A DNA stretch of 45,914 nt, taken from NCBI GenBank assembly GCA_007692495.1, contig REBZ01000084.1, positions 1 to 45,914 on the forward strand, in the 5' to 3' direction. Below, one piece after another: positions 37,493 through 45,914 of this stretch (its first letter is position 1; every line of letters starts with the position of its first letter). The position numbers and the translations under genes were made by a program. Origin of the DNA: Alkalicoccus sp. (GTDB taxonomy: Bacteria; Bacillota; Bacilli; Bacillales; Salisediminibacteriaceae). The notes below the pieces were generated by a model that saw only the letters and a program-made list of their open reading frames with translations, was not told the origin of the DNA and did no database searches.

Positions 37493-38458
37493 TTAATCTA
37501 TATCAAGTCCCAGTACTTCATAAGCTTCACGCATTTGATCGTAATCACTATCAGCCGCTTCGACAAATTCAGCTTCCATGTACTTGTCATTTTCACCCGT
37601 TTCCAGAATACTGGCTATAAGTTCTTCCTGAGCGTCCATCATGGCTTCTTTCATTTCATCTACAAATTCTTCAGGCAGTTCCGGGCTTGCTATGAATACA
37701 TCATTCGGAAGCGTAGGTCCCTCATGGAGGAGGCGGTACTGATCTTCACCATCTTCTTCCACCATTTCATGGTAGTCTTTTATCCCTGTCGCCAGAACGT
37801 CTACTTCATTATTCTTAAAAGCTTCAATTCTTACACTGTCAAGCAGCTGTATATCAAAATCATTGTCCAGATCGTATCCTTCTTCGATTAAGATCGAGCT
37901 CGGGCCGACATGCCCACTTGTGGATCCTGCATCTTTCATTGCTATAGAAGTTCCGACTATATCGTCAAGGGTTTCATATTCGCTGTCTTCATGAACGATA
38001 AAAGCTGCGTGATATTCATCTCTTTCTACTCCGACAAAAGGATAAGCTTCCGGGACAACACTATTAATCTGCACATATTCAGAAGGTCCTGCAAGCATCA
38101 CGTCAACTTGATCGTATTCCAGCGCAGTTGCTCCAACAATTCTATCGGTCACGGCAAAAAACTCGACCTCGATATCAAGTGCCTCTTCCATTGCGTTCTG
38201 AAAAGGTTCAAATTCTCTCTGCAGCTCTTCCATACCTTCGACGCCTGTATCGGCAAAACGGATTTTATCCGGCCTCTCTGACTCGTCACCAGTGTTATTA
38301 CTGGTTTCTGTTGGATCGGCGTTAGCTTCTTCAGAGGACACTGAATTGCTGCTTGCTTCTACTTCATTTTCTCCTGCTTCATTTTCATTCTCCCCACCAC
38401 AAGCGGCCAGCATCGCAAAAGATACGGTAATTCCTGTTAATAAAGATATTTTTTTCAT
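37493..38458 (-). CDS. phnD: Phosphonate/phosphite-binding lipoprotein
   Basis: 321 residues: a lipoprotein signal with lipobox LAACGG (cysteine ~20), a very acidic low-complexity linker of E, N and S (~21-65), then a PhnD-type periplasmic-binding fold (KIRFADTGVEGMEELQREFEPFQ...; ATALEYDQVDVMLAGPSEYV; SIAMKDAGSTSGHVGPSS). The serine/threonine-rich SGHVGPS loop is where relatives bind the anion. The high acid content suits a salty medium. GGGGGAGGAAAAAG precedes ATG 38458. First gene of phnD-phnC-phnE. The exact ligand is unknown. Confidence 0.92.
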   Translation of the reverse strand: MKKISLLTGITVSFAMLAACGGENENEAGENEVEASSNSVSSEEANADPTETSNNTGDESERPDKIRFADTGVEGMEELQREFEPFQNAMEEALDIEVEFFAVTDRIVGATALEYDQVDVMLAGPSEYVQINSVVPEAYPFVGVERDEYHAAFIVHEDSEYETLDDIVGTSIAMKDAGSTSGHVGPSSILIEEGYDLDNDFDIQLLDSVRIEAFKNNEVDVLATGIKDYHEMVEEDGEDQYRLLHEGPTLPNDVFIASPELPEEFVDEMKEAMMDAQEELIASILETGENDKYMEAEFVEAADSDYDQMREAYEVLGLDID

Positions 38459-38551
38459 TACTTTTTCCTCCCCCTTATTCTTAATTCTTCTCCAACTCTA
38501 CAGAGAATTTATTAAGGCAGTAGTAAAAGCACGTAAAGGTTAGATGAAAAT

Positions 38552-38589
38552 TGTTAATGAAAACAATGGTGGTGTTAATTTATTATTAA
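38552..38589 (-). promoter_or_regulatory. Possible PhoP box upstream of phnD
   Basis: On the minus strand TTAATA, 5 bp, TTAACA, 15 bp, TTAACA: three of the four TT[ACT]A[CT]A repeats of a Bacillus PhoP box near the expected ~11-bp phase. It lies ~95 bp before the start codon. Confidence 0.4.
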
Positions 38590-38806
38590 TGTTTTTTTGA
38601 ATTTTTTCTGACAATTGTACTAAGCAAGAAGCCTCTTAGATTTTCTTATACAGTGGCTGAGGCTTGTTTATTGTTAAATATTGCTGCGTTCAGATGTGAT
38701 AAATAGCCATTGTTAATAAGCTTTGCTAACTGTTTTCGGCATCTGCACATTTCAAAAACGGATACTACATTCAGAAAACTCCCGATGCAGGTGAGTTTTC
38801 TATAAA
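38590..38806. other. Short non-coding gap, one unexplained hairpin
   Basis: GAAAACTC and GAGTTTTC (38775-38800) form a perfect 8-bp hairpin just before the kynA terminator. A 60-codon minus-strand frame (38646-38828) runs through but has no recognisable family. Confidence 0.4.
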
Positions 38807-38847
38807 TAAAAGCCCCTGCCATAAACAAAATATGGCAGGGGCTTTTA
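38807..38847 (-). terminator. Terminator of the kyn operon (symmetric)
   Basis: A perfect 17-bp inverted repeat (38807-38823 with 38831-38847) with A and T tracts, ending kynA on the minus strand. Confidence 0.9.
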
Positions 38848-38909
38848 TTATTTGCCGGGTATTGGCCCGGTTTCTATGTGATCAATGAGAAAACTATTCA
38901 GTTGACGGT

Positions 38910-39746
38910 TTACAGTTCAGTCCGCAGATTCCAGAGCTCCGGGAAGAAACGGTGGTCGAGTACTTTTTTCAAATAGTTTACACCGGACGAACCGCCGGTG
39001 CCTTTTTTAAAACCGATGATCCGCTCTACCGTCTTCATATGCCGGAAACGCCACTGCTGGAAGGAATCCTCGATATCTACAAGCTTTTCTGCGAGCTGAT
39101 ACAGCTCCCAGTAGCGGTCGACGTCCTGATAAACAGTCATCCATGCTTTTTTTACGGCTTCGTTTTCTTCATACAGCACGGAAAAGTCCCGGTCAGCAAC
39201 GTCCGCCGGAATATCAAAGCCGGCTTTTCGGAGCGCCTGGATGGCTGCGTCATACAGGCCAGGGGCATGGTACGCTTTTTCCAGCTGCGCGTGCAGTTCC
39301 GGGTCTTTTTCATAAATTTTCAGTATGTGACTGGTTTTGTAACCGAGCGCAAATTCAATCTTACGGTACTGATAGGACTGGAATCCGGAAGCCTGGCCGA
39401 GCGCATCGCGGAATTCTATGTATTCCGCCGGGGTGAGTGTCGAAAGCACGTCCCACCCTTGAATAATCTGTTCCTGAATTCTCGTCACGCGTGCCAGCTT
39501 TTTGAACGAGGCCGGGAGGTCATCCGCCTGAATGGCCGCAATGGCGGCATCTGTTTCATGTATAACGAGCTTCATCCACAGCTCGCTGACCTGATGGATA
39601 ATAATAAACAGCATTTCGTCATGATGGCCGGACAGCCGCTCCTGGCTGGAAAGCAGCTTATCAAGGTGCAGGTATTCGCCGTATGTCATGTCGTTTTTAA
39701 AGTCGGTATGAATCCCTTTTTCGGAAGACGGGCTGGAATATTTCAT
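38910..39746 (-). CDS. kynA: Tryptophan 2,3-dioxygenase
   Basis: Heme enzyme opening the tryptophan indole ring to N-formylkynurenine. 278 residues, mainly helical. Family landmarks: [15 protein letters not shown], the [18 protein letters not shown] helix, and [18 protein letters not shown] with the substrate-binding arginine. AAAGGAG precedes ATG 39746, two bases from the kynB stop. Last gene of kynU-kynB-kynA although it acts first. Confidence 0.96.
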   Translation of the reverse strand: MKYSSPSSEKGIHTDFKNDMTYGEYLHLDKLLSSQERLSGHHDEMLFIIIHQVSELWMKLVIHETDAAIAAIQADDLPASFKKLARVTRIQEQIIQGWDVLSTLTPAEYIEFRDALGQASGFQSYQYRKIEFALGYKTSHILKIYEKDPELHAQLEKAYHAPGLYDAAIQALRKAGFDIPADVADRDFSVLYEENEAVKKAWMTVYQDVDRYWELYQLAEKLVDIEDSFQQWRFRHMKTVERIIGFKKGTGGSSGVNYLKKVLDHRFFPELWNLRTEL

Positions 39747-39748
39747 AA

Positions 39749-40408
39749 TCAGTCTCCTTTCTCGTTTTGAAGCGGCCGGACGACAGCCCGCACCGGACTG
39801 CCGTCTGCTCCCTGAAGCGGAAGGGGGAGGGCAATCAGCTCATAGTCGCCTTCCGGAAGATCGTCGAGCATCAGATTTTCCAGGACGGCAGTTCCGGCCT
39901 CGAATAAAGTGTGATGAGCCCGGACTTCGCGGCTGTCGAGCGGATCGATCGAAGGGACGTCGACGCCAAGCAGTCGGAGGCCGGACTCTGCTAAAAATAA
40001 AGCGCCGTCCTCCGTCAGCGCCGGAACAGCCTCCGGGAAGCGCTCCGGCCGGTTCGGGACGGACGTTTTAAGAAGGAGGCGTGCCGTACCGTCCAGTTCC
40101 ATCGTCCGGAACAGCTTGTCGTCCAGAACAGCAGCGGAGGAAACGTCCACGATGCGCGCCGTGCCGAGAAAAGCATGCAGATCCAGATCCAGTATGTCTG
40201 CGCCGTCGTTATTTACGTGAAAAGGCGCATCGGCGTGCGTTCCGGAATGAAGACTTGTCGTGATACGGCCGATGTTGACGGATCCGGTTTCCTCTTTCGT
40301 CATAGCGGTCTCGTAGGAGAACGGTGTGTCGCCGGGCCAGTGGGCAGTTCCTTCGTGCAGCGGCTGGGAAATATCGATCCACGGCCGGCTTTCATCACGG
40401 ACATTCAC
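39749..40408 (-). CDS. kynB: Kynurenine formamidase
   Basis: Hydrolyses N-formylkynurenine to kynurenine and formate. 219 residues of the bacterial cyclase-like metal-dependent family, with [16 protein letters not shown] near the N terminus and the metal motif [11 protein letters not shown] (~54-64). GTG 40408 overlaps the kynU stop in GTGA, with GGGGGG upstream inside kynU. Its short form matches B. anthracis-type KynB. Confidence 0.94.
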   Translation of the reverse strand: MNVRDESRPWIDISQPLHEGTAHWPGDTPFSYETAMTKEETGSVNIGRITTSLHSGTHADAPFHVNNDGADILDLDLHAFLGTARIVDVSSAAVLDDKLFRTMELDGTARLLLKTSVPNRPERFPEAVPALTEDGALFLAESGLRLLGVDVPSIDPLDSREVRAHHTLFEAGTAVLENLMLDDLPEGDYELIALPLPLQGADGSPVRAVVRPLQNEKGD

Positions 40409-41682
40409 GCGACAACCCCCCGTTCATTTTTAAACTTTTTGTACGTTTCCTTCTCCATAATTTCCTTCAGCGTCTGCACGCACTCCCATACTTCGGTAAA
40501 CGTATTGTATAAAGCGACGGGTGCGAGGCGGATCCCTTTCGGTGAACGGAAATCAGGAACAATTCCGGCTTCTTTTAAGGCACGGCAGATGCGGGCAGCC
40601 TCCGGATGTTCCACGTAAATGTGCCCGCCCCGGCGCTCATCCTCCAGCGGATTCCGGATTTGAAACCCATGGGGGTGAAGCTCCTGATCAACAAGTTCCA
40701 TCAGGAATCGTGTAAGCTGAAGCGATTTAAGACGGATATTTTCAATGCCTGCTTCTTCAAAAATAGGAAGCGAGCCGAGAAGCGGAGCCGTACTCAGTAC
40801 GTGCGGCGTTCCGATCTGAAAGGCGCCGGCGTCCTCTGCCGGTGTGAGGGTGTGCTTCATATCAAACTGACGGTCTTTACGGGAACTGAACCAGCCGGCA
40901 AGCCCCGGTTCTGTCCCGAAATGTTTTTCGTTGACGTAAAGAGCCCCGACGCCTCCCGGACCGCTGTTTAAATGTTTATACGTACACCAGAAAGCAAAAT
41001 CGACACCCCAGTCGCTCAGTTCGTGGGGCAGAGAACCGATTGAATGAGAGAGGTCGAAACCGATCACGATACCGCGCTTATGAGCTTCTTTTGTCAGAAG
41101 TTTCATATCGAGCAGCTGGCAGCTGCGGTACAGAACACTCGGCAGGACGATAAGCGCCGTCTCCTCCGTCATCGCTTCGATAATTTTTTCTTCATCAATT
41201 GTATGGCCGTCGCTGCTTTCCACCTGGACGAGATGTTCTTCCGGATCCAGTCCTTTTAAACGGATCTGGCTTTTCAACGCATAAATGTCACTTGGAAAGG
41301 TGAGGGAATCTGCAAGGATTTTCGTTTTCCTGCCGGAAGGGTTATAAAATGTGCCCGCAAGCTGGTGGAGATTAACAGTGGTGGAGCCTGTAACGATGAC
41401 TTCCTCCGGGCGGGCTCCAAGAAGCGGAGCCATCCTGGTCCCGAGCTTTTCGGACAAGTAAAACCACGGATGCTCCCCGCCTGTCCATCCGCCGATGCCT
41501 TCCTGCTTCCACATGGCGAGCAGATCCAGCGCTGCCTGCTCTGAACGTTTTGACAGAAGCCCGAGGGAATTGCCGTCAAAATAAATGCTGTTTTCCTGCA
41601 CGTAAAATTCACTGCGGAAGGAGGCAAGAGGATCCTCCTGGTCAAGTTTCTGCGCGTACTCTCTGGAATGTGTGATCGTCAT
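40405..41682 (-). CDS. kynU: Kynureninase
   Basis: PLP enzyme splitting kynurenine to anthranilate and alanine. 425 residues, fold type I aminotransferase. The PLP lysine is in [18 protein letters not shown] (~residue 233), with FDGNSLGLL at the N terminus and [10 protein letters not shown] holding the ring-contact aspartate. No kynurenine monooxygenase is encoded, so the operon ends at anthranilate. Start ATG 41682 with GCAGGTGA. Confidence 0.96.
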   Translation of the reverse strand: MTITHSREYAQKLDQEDPLASFRSEFYVQENSIYFDGNSLGLLSKRSEQAALDLLAMWKQEGIGGWTGGEHPWFYLSEKLGTRMAPLLGARPEEVIVTGSTTVNLHQLAGTFYNPSGRKTKILADSLTFPSDIYALKSQIRLKGLDPEEHLVQVESSDGHTIDEEKIIEAMTEETALIVLPSVLYRSCQLLDMKLLTKEAHKRGIVIGFDLSHSIGSLPHELSDWGVDFAFWCTYKHLNSGPGGVGALYVNEKHFGTEPGLAGWFSSRKDRQFDMKHTLTPAEDAGAFQIGTPHVLSTAPLLGSLPIFEEAGIENIRLKSLQLTRFLMELVDQELHPHGFQIRNPLEDERRGGHIYVEHPEAARICRALKEAGIVPDFRSPKGIRLAPVALYNTFTEVWECVQTLKEIMEKETYKKFKNERGVVA

Positions 41683-41714
41683 TCACCTGCTTTCCTAAAA
41701 GTCTATTCAGCTGC

Positions 41715-41759
41715 ATTGTATACTTATGGTGACGAATAGTCAATGACATCGTGTCAATG
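41715..41759 (-). promoter_or_regulatory. kyn promoter and overlapping palindromic operator
   Basis: On the minus strand TTGACT (41738-41743), 17 bp, TACAAT (41715-41720). The palindrome TGACA-tcg-TGTCA (41744-41756), extended by CA/TG outside one mismatch, abuts the -35. It lies in the 230-bp gap shared with the divergent TetR gene, which is the likely binder (inference). Confidence 0.65.
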
Positions 41760-41796
41760 TCAGAAAAATCCGTATTGCAGGAGCTGAAATTACGTG

Positions 41797-41870
41797 TAGA
41801 ATAGGAAATAGATAAATCAAGGCTCTGTAAAGCTCCGTGTTGATAGAAGAGTGCCAGCGGCTCTTTTTTC
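41797..41870 (+). promoter_or_regulatory. Promoter and leader hairpin of the TetR gene
   Basis: TTGCAG (41775-41780), 16 bp, TAGAAT (41797-41802). In the leader an AGAG-GCC/GGC-TCT hairpin with a bulge followed by six T (about 41849-41870) looks like a leader terminator before the coding region. Confidence 0.45.
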
Positions 41871-41912
41871 TTCACCTGCCGCAAAGCAGAATCGAAAAAA
41901 AGAGGTGGACGT

Positions 41913-42548
41913 ATGGAGGAAAGGCACGGACTGACAGCGAGGGAAAGAAAGGCACTGAAAACAAAAAATAAACTGCTGGAGGCAGGAAAAAAAGTACTTC
42001 TCGAGCAGGGGTTTCAAAAAGCAACCGTCACGCAGATTATCCGGGAAGCCGGTACCGGTTACGGCACAGCCTACGTATATTTTAAAAACAAAGACGAACT
42101 GCTTATCGTTCTGATGGAGGACGTCATGGCGAAGTTTTATGCCGTTGCCGGAAGGACGTTTGCACCGGAAACTTCCGGGGAAGCCTACGAGCTGATTGAG
42201 GATCAAGTAAGAAGCTTTCTTTCACTGGCTGTGGAGGAGAGGGATATCCTCCGTGTCGTAAAGGAAGCATCAGGCGTCTCGGAAGCCGTGGCCTCCTACT
42301 GGGAGGACGTCCGCAGCCGTTTTATCGGTAGTATCGCTGCGGACATACGGCGCGTACAGGAAAAAGGGCTCGCCGGGAAACACTTCGATCCCGAATTTAC
42401 GGCGAGAGCCTGGTACTATGCCAACGAAATGTTTCTCTGGGACGGCGTAAGGGACGGAAGCAGTTTTCCTTCACAGAAGGTGATTCAGACACTGACGGAC
42501 CTTTACACAGGTGGCCTGTACAAAGATCAGGAAGGTCCCTCCCATTGA
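41913..42548 (+). CDS. TetR-family regulator, probably of the kyn operon
   Basis: 211 residues: helix-turn-helix at ~20-65 (TVTQIIREAGTGYGTAYVYFKNKDELL) and a helical ligand domain. It is divergent from kynU with a palindromic operator between, the classic layout for a local repressor. Candidate inducers are tryptophan or kynurenine; neither is shown by the sequence. AAAGAGGTGG precedes ATG 41913. A wider fatty-acid-type regulator is the alternative. Confidence 0.85.
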   Translation: MEERHGLTARERKALKTKNKLLEAGKKVLLEQGFQKATVTQIIREAGTGYGTAYVYFKNKDELLIVLMEDVMAKFYAVAGRTFAPETSGEAYELIEDQVRSFLSLAVEERDILRVVKEASGVSEAVASYWEDVRSRFIGSIAADIRRVQEKGLAGKHFDPEFTARAWYYANEMFLWDGVRDGSSFPSQKVIQTLTDLYTGGLYKDQEGPSH

Positions 42549-42573
42549 TTTTAACGGTTTTTACGCCTATACT
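42545..42573 (+). promoter_or_regulatory. Sigma-A promoter of prfA-prmC
   Basis: TTGATT (42545-42550), 17 bp, TATACT (42568-42573); the -35 overlaps the stop codon of the TetR gene. Confidence 0.75.
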
Positions 42574-42621
42574 GGGAAGAGGTATGAAAGTTGTACGAAT
42601 TTTAAGGTGAGGTGAAGTTAG

Positions 42622-43689
42622 GTGTTTGATCGCCTGCAGGCAGTAGAGGACCGCTATAACCAGCTGACAGAGCTGCTTATGGATCCCGACGTAATTAACG
42701 ACAATAAGAAGCTCCGCGAATATTCAAAGGAGCAGTCCGATATTCAGGAAACAGTAGAAACGTATAAACAGTACAAGGACGTAACGACCCAGTATAATGA
42801 AGCGAAAGAAATGCTTCACGACAATCTGGACGAGGACATGCGTGAAATGGTGAAAATGGAAGTCGACGAGCTCGGCGACCAGATTCCGGAACTCGAGGAA
42901 AAGCTGCACGTGCTGCTGATGCCGAAAGATCCGAACGACGATAAAAACGTCATCATCGAAGTGCGTGGAGCAGCCGGCGGGGACGAAGCAGCGCTTTTCG
43001 CCGGCGATCTATACCGCATGTACTCCCGGTACGCGGAAAAGCAGAACTGGAAGATCGAAGTGATCGAAGCGAACGAAACAGGACTCGGCGGCTTTAAAGA
43101 AGTCATTTTCATGATCAACGGTAAAGGCGCGTTTTCCCGGATGAAATATGAAAACGGAGCACACCGCGTACAGCGGGTTCCGTCGACCGAATCCGGCGGA
43201 CGGATCCATACGTCCACGGCAACGGTTGCTGTACTTCCGGAAGCAGAGGAAGTGGAAGTCGACATCCACGACAAGGATATCCGTGTAGATACCTTTACTT
43301 CAAGCGGCCCGGGCGGCCAGAGTGTTAACACGACGATGTCCGCCGTCCGTCTGACGCACGTACCGACAGGCGTCGTCGTTTCCTGTCAGGACGAAAAATC
43401 CCAGATTAAAAACAAAGAAAAAGCAATGAAAGTGCTGCGTGCACGTATTTATGACAAGTTTCAAAAAGAAGCCCAGGCGGAGTACGACGAACACCGGAAG
43501 TCCGCTGTCGGCTCCGGTGACCGCTCCGAGCGGATCCGCACGTATAATTTCCCGCAGAGCCGTGTCACGGACCACCGCATCGGCCTGACGATCCAGAAGC
43601 TCGACCAGATCCTTGAAGGAAATCTGGATGAAATTATCGATCCGCTGATTGTCGAAGAACAGTCCCGACTGATGGAAAACGCGGAGTAG
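42622..43689 (+). CDS. prfA: Peptide chain release factor 1
   Basis: Recognises UAA and UAG and triggers peptide release. 355 residues. The stop-codon reader PxT is present as PST in [12 protein letters not shown], and the catalytic GGQ is in [11 protein letters not shown] (~231-233). The start is GTG 42622, with AAGGTGAGGTGA upstream. prmC follows after 9 bases and encodes the enzyme that methylates the GGQ glutamine. Confidence 0.97.
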   Translation: MFDRLQAVEDRYNQLTELLMDPDVINDNKKLREYSKEQSDIQETVETYKQYKDVTTQYNEAKEMLHDNLDEDMREMVKMEVDELGDQIPELEEKLHVLLMPKDPNDDKNVIIEVRGAAGGDEAALFAGDLYRMYSRYAEKQNWKIEVIEANETGLGGFKEVIFMINGKGAFSRMKYENGAHRVQRVPSTESGGRIHTSTATVAVLPEAEEVEVDIHDKDIRVDTFTSSGPGGQSVNTTMSAVRLTHVPTGVVVSCQDEKSQIKNKEKAMKVLRARIYDKFQKEAQAEYDEHRKSAVGSGDRSERIRTYNFPQSRVTDHRIGLTIQKLDQILEGNLDEIIDPLIVEEQSRLMENAE

Positions 43690-43698
43690 GAGGAAACA

Positions 43699-44544
43699 AT
43701 GTCTGTTCCACACGTTCATGAAGCCCTGAAATGGGCTTCTTCTTTTTTGGAAAGCTGGCACCGGGAAAAAGAAATAGGCTATATTCTTCTGGAGTTTCAT
43801 ACCGGATGGAGCCGGTCCCGGCTGCTGGCGGAAATGCAGTCACCGCTTCCCGATATAACAGCCGCCCGCTTCAAGGAAGATGTAATGAAAGCGGCAGCCG
43901 GCACCCCGGTTCAGCATATTACCGGACTGGAAACCTTTTACGGACGGAAATTCCGGGTCAACCCGGACGTGCTGATCCCCCGTCCGGAAACGGAGGAGCT
44001 CATTGAAGCAGTCCTCAAGAACGTTCCGGCCGGACCTCTTCGGGTCGCGGATATAGGGACCGGCAGTGGAATCATCGCCATCACTCTCGCGCTGGAACTG
44101 CCGGCAGCGGACGTCACTGCCGTGGATATTTCCACCCAGGCACTGGAAACAGCCCGCGTAAACGCTTATGCCCACGGCGCAGAAGTTCAGTTTCAGGAAG
44201 GGGATTTATGCGGACCGCTGCTCCAGGCGGAAGCCCCCTTTAATATCATCGTTTCCAATCCGCCCTATGTGCCGAAAAGGGACAGGGGGAATATGGATAC
44301 GAACGTAAAAGATCACGAACCGGAAGGCGCCCTGTTTGCAGGGGAGGACGGGCTGGATATTTACCGCCGCCTCGCAGTGCAGCTGCCTGCCGTGCTGAAG
44401 AAACCCGGTTTGGCAGCATTCGAAATCGGCCACGGCCAGGGAGCTGCTGTCGGGGAGCTGATTAAAAAGGAACTTCCGGAAGCTTCCGTGGAGCTCCTGC
44501 TGGATATAAATGAAAAAGAGCGGATCATACTCGTCCACATATAA
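43699..44544 (+). CDS. prmC: Release factor glutamine methyltransferase
   Basis: Methylates the GGQ glutamine of RF1 and RF2 with S-adenosylmethionine. 281 residues: N-terminal helical substrate domain, SAM loop VADIGTGSGIIAI (~115-127) and the amino-methyltransferase motif NPPY (VSNPPYVPK, ~190). AGGAGGAAAC precedes ATG 43699. Operon with prfA as in most Bacilli. Confidence 0.96.
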   Translation: MSVPHVHEALKWASSFLESWHREKEIGYILLEFHTGWSRSRLLAEMQSPLPDITAARFKEDVMKAAAGTPVQHITGLETFYGRKFRVNPDVLIPRPETEELIEAVLKNVPAGPLRVADIGTGSGIIAITLALELPAADVTAVDISTQALETARVNAYAHGAEVQFQEGDLCGPLLQAEAPFNIIVSNPPYVPKRDRGNMDTNVKDHEPEGALFAGEDGLDIYRRLAVQLPAVLKKPGLAAFEIGHGQGAAVGELIKKELPEASVELLLDINEKERIILVHI

Positions 44545-44555
44545 ATGTTCCCCTT

Positions 44556-45545
44556 AGTGGATAACTTTTTCAGCCCTCCACAAAGTTATCAACAGAAACC
44601 GCATCACTTATCCACTGAATTTGTGGATAAGTGATATTTTTCTACCTTAGAATAAGAAAGGTATATACGAACAAAAAGAAAAAATATGCCGGGAGGTGAA
44701 TAAGTCATGACTTATCAACACACCATCCACTGGACTGTGGATAAAGATGTGAGTAACTTAAAAGAAAGTGTGGAAATCAAGGAAGCCGCACAGAAATTGG
44801 CCTCCGGGGAGCTGGTTGCTTTTCCGACGGAAACAGTCTACGGACTCGGCGCCAGCGCGCGTTCGAACGCTGCTGTGAAATCAATCTTCACGGCAAAAGG
44901 CCGTCCATCCGACAATCCGCTGATTGTCCACATCGCACGTGCGGAGGATGTGAATAACTATGTGGAAGAAGTGCCTGAAACCGCCTGGAAATTGATGAAT
45001 TCTTTCTGGCCGGGGCCTTTGACGATCATTCTGCGTCATAACGGTGTGTTATCCACAGGTGTAACAGCCGGTCTGCCGACTGTTGCGCTCCGCATGCCGG
45101 ATCATCCGGTCGCTCTGGCGCTCATTGAAGCGAGCGGTGAGCCTGTCGCTGCCCCGAGCGCAAACCGTTCCGGCCGTCCAAGTCCAACGACTGCCGGACA
45201 CGTCCGGGAAGACCTCGATGGAAGAATTGCTGGAATCGTAGACGGAGGAGCAACCGGTGTCGGTCTCGAATCCACCGTTGTGGACTGCACGCAGCATCCT
45301 GTGATGATTCTGCGTCCAGGCGGGGTAACAAAAAGCCAGCTGGAAGCGATTGTCGGGCCGGTGGATGTCGATCCTTCCCTGCAGCAGGATACGGCTGAAG
45401 AGGCCCCTCGGTCCCCCGGAATGAAATATAAACATTATGCACCGGAAGCTCCGCTGACATTAATTGACGGAGACGAAGCATTTTTCCACATGTGCATAAC
45501 TGAAGCGAAAGAAAAAGGGTCCCGCATCGGTGTAATTGTGGATAA
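44556..45545. other. DnaA-box cluster around ywlC
   Basis: Six perfect TTATNCACA boxes: minus strand at 44622-44630, 44736-44744, 44949-44957, 45491-45499 and 45537-45545; plus strand at 45049-45057. One-mismatch boxes lie at 44556, 44586, 44608, 44712, 44748 and 45482. The ywlC region is one of the known DnaA-binding clusters outside oriC in B. subtilis. Four of the perfect boxes lie well inside the coding sequence. Confidence 0.8.
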
Positions 45546-45762
45546 AAAAGAAGCCGCGGACGTGGAAGCCCACAAAATATATCTCCTTGAAAACAGCGAC
45601 GGAGAAACAGTCGCCCGGGAGCTTTACGCCGCCCTCCGTTATTTCAGAAAAGAGGACGTCGACCATATCTTCATGCGTGTCCAGCCCGCAGACGACATCG
45701 GCTTTGCCATCATGAACCGTCTGATCAAAGCTGCCGGAGGACGCATCCTCTCCCAATACTGA
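44707..45762 (+). CDS. ywlC: L-threonylcarbamoyladenylate synthase (Sua5/YwlC)
   Basis: Makes threonylcarbamoyl-AMP from threonine, bicarbonate and ATP for the t6A37 tRNA modification. 351 residues, the long Sua5 form: YrdC/TsaC domain (~20-210; FPTETVYGLGASA, KGRPSDNPLIVHI, APSANRSGRPSPT) and a C-terminal Sua5 domain (~230-351). The linker motif SPGMKYKHYAPEAP closes over the active site. GGGAGGTG precedes ATG 44707. The gene body and its leader carry the DnaA boxes. Confidence 0.96.
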   Translation: MTYQHTIHWTVDKDVSNLKESVEIKEAAQKLASGELVAFPTETVYGLGASARSNAAVKSIFTAKGRPSDNPLIVHIARAEDVNNYVEEVPETAWKLMNSFWPGPLTIILRHNGVLSTGVTAGLPTVALRMPDHPVALALIEASGEPVAAPSANRSGRPSPTTAGHVREDLDGRIAGIVDGGATGVGLESTVVDCTQHPVMILRPGGVTKSQLEAIVGPVDVDPSLQQDTAEEAPRSPGMKYKHYAPEAPLTLIDGDEAFFHMCITEAKEKGSRIGVIVDKKEAADVEAHKIYLLENSDGETVARELYAALRYFRKEDVDHIFMRVQPADDIGFAIMNRLIKAAGGRILSQY

Positions 45763-45789
45763 CCGCTGCGGACTCAGATCAATAGAACG

Positions 45790-45824
45790 GCATCCGCCTT
45801 CGTCTTAGAGGCGGATGCTTTTTT
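45790..45824 (+). terminator. Terminator of ywlC
   Basis: A perfect 9-bp stem (45790-45798 with 45810-45818) and six T. Confidence 0.9.
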
Positions 45825-45871
45825 ACTGCGCACAAAAACCCGGATAGTAAGGAATCCGAACGGGCATTTTT

Positions 45872-45902
45872 CTGACAGAAAACCTTTGAAATATGGTAAA
45901 CT
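45872..45902 (+). promoter_or_regulatory. Possible promoter for the next gene to the right
   Basis: An extended -10 TGGTAAACT ends at 45902, with a CTGACA/TGACAG -35 at 18-19 bp. The gene it would serve is outside the window. Confidence 0.35.
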
Positions 45903-45914
45903 AGAAGTAAGATT

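Noticed and set aside
38646-38828. 60-codon minus-strand frame as a transposase remnant
   Set aside because: No DDE motif, inverted ends or target duplication; it overlaps the kyn terminator and cannot be named.

Overview
The window looks like the chromosome of a moderately halophilic or alkaliphilic Bacillaceae (Bacillus relatives such as Alkalicoccus or Salisediminibacterium; this placement is inferred). The evidence is gene content and order matching the B. subtilis oriC-left arm (speE-speB, ywiB-argS, ywjE-fadF, rpoE-pyrG-ywjG-spo0F-fbaA-tal-murA-glpX-rho-rpmE-tdk, prfA-prmC, ywlC), strong AGGAGG ribosome sites, Bacillus-type operators (FadR, CcpA, Spo0A), and many acidic surface-rich proteins. 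No tRNA, rRNA, CRISPR array, prophage or complete insertion sequence was seen.

Layout. 1-6 kb: polyamine synthesis (speE, speB), ywiB-argS, a small XapX membrane protein, a nucleoside/guanine deaminase-like enzyme and a small exported protein. 6-9.4 kb, minus strand: a P1B-4 metal-efflux ATPase (PfeT/ZosA type) and a cardiolipin synthase. 9.4-10.3 kb: non-coding DNA with degenerate repeats. 10.3-22 kb: an acyl-CoA block. fadF lies behind a perfect FadR operator and a CcpA-type cre. A seven-gene operon follows: thiolase, 3-hydroxybutyryl-CoA dehydrogenase, two acyl-CoA dehydrogenases, MeaB, a TetR regulator and the fused isobutyryl-CoA mutase IcmF. Together these would convert isobutyryl-/butyryl-CoA to acetyl-CoA, but no enoyl-CoA hydratase is present in the window.

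22-33.3 kb: the conserved core rpoE, pyrG (with a reiterative-transcription attenuator), ywjG, spo0F, fbaA, tal, murA, glpX, rho, L31 (cysteine-free type B) and tdk. 33.3-42.6 kb: an accessory block between tdk and prfA with a CoA-disulfide-reductase-type enzyme, a phosphonate/phosphite ABC importer (phnCDE) and a tryptophan-to-anthranilate operon (kynU-kynB-kynA) facing a divergent TetR regulator. 42.6-45.9 kb: prfA, prmC and ywlC; ywlC and its upstream region hold a dense cluster of DnaA boxes.

The least explained structures are two paralogous intergenic arrays (4693-4850 and 22141-22381). Each is built from an 11-bp core TTGGTAGAATT repeated every ~21 bp, and both share the same unit order and the same odd 19-bp unit. 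A second dispersed repeat family of ~100 bp occurs at 25061, 33381 and (inverted) 33671.
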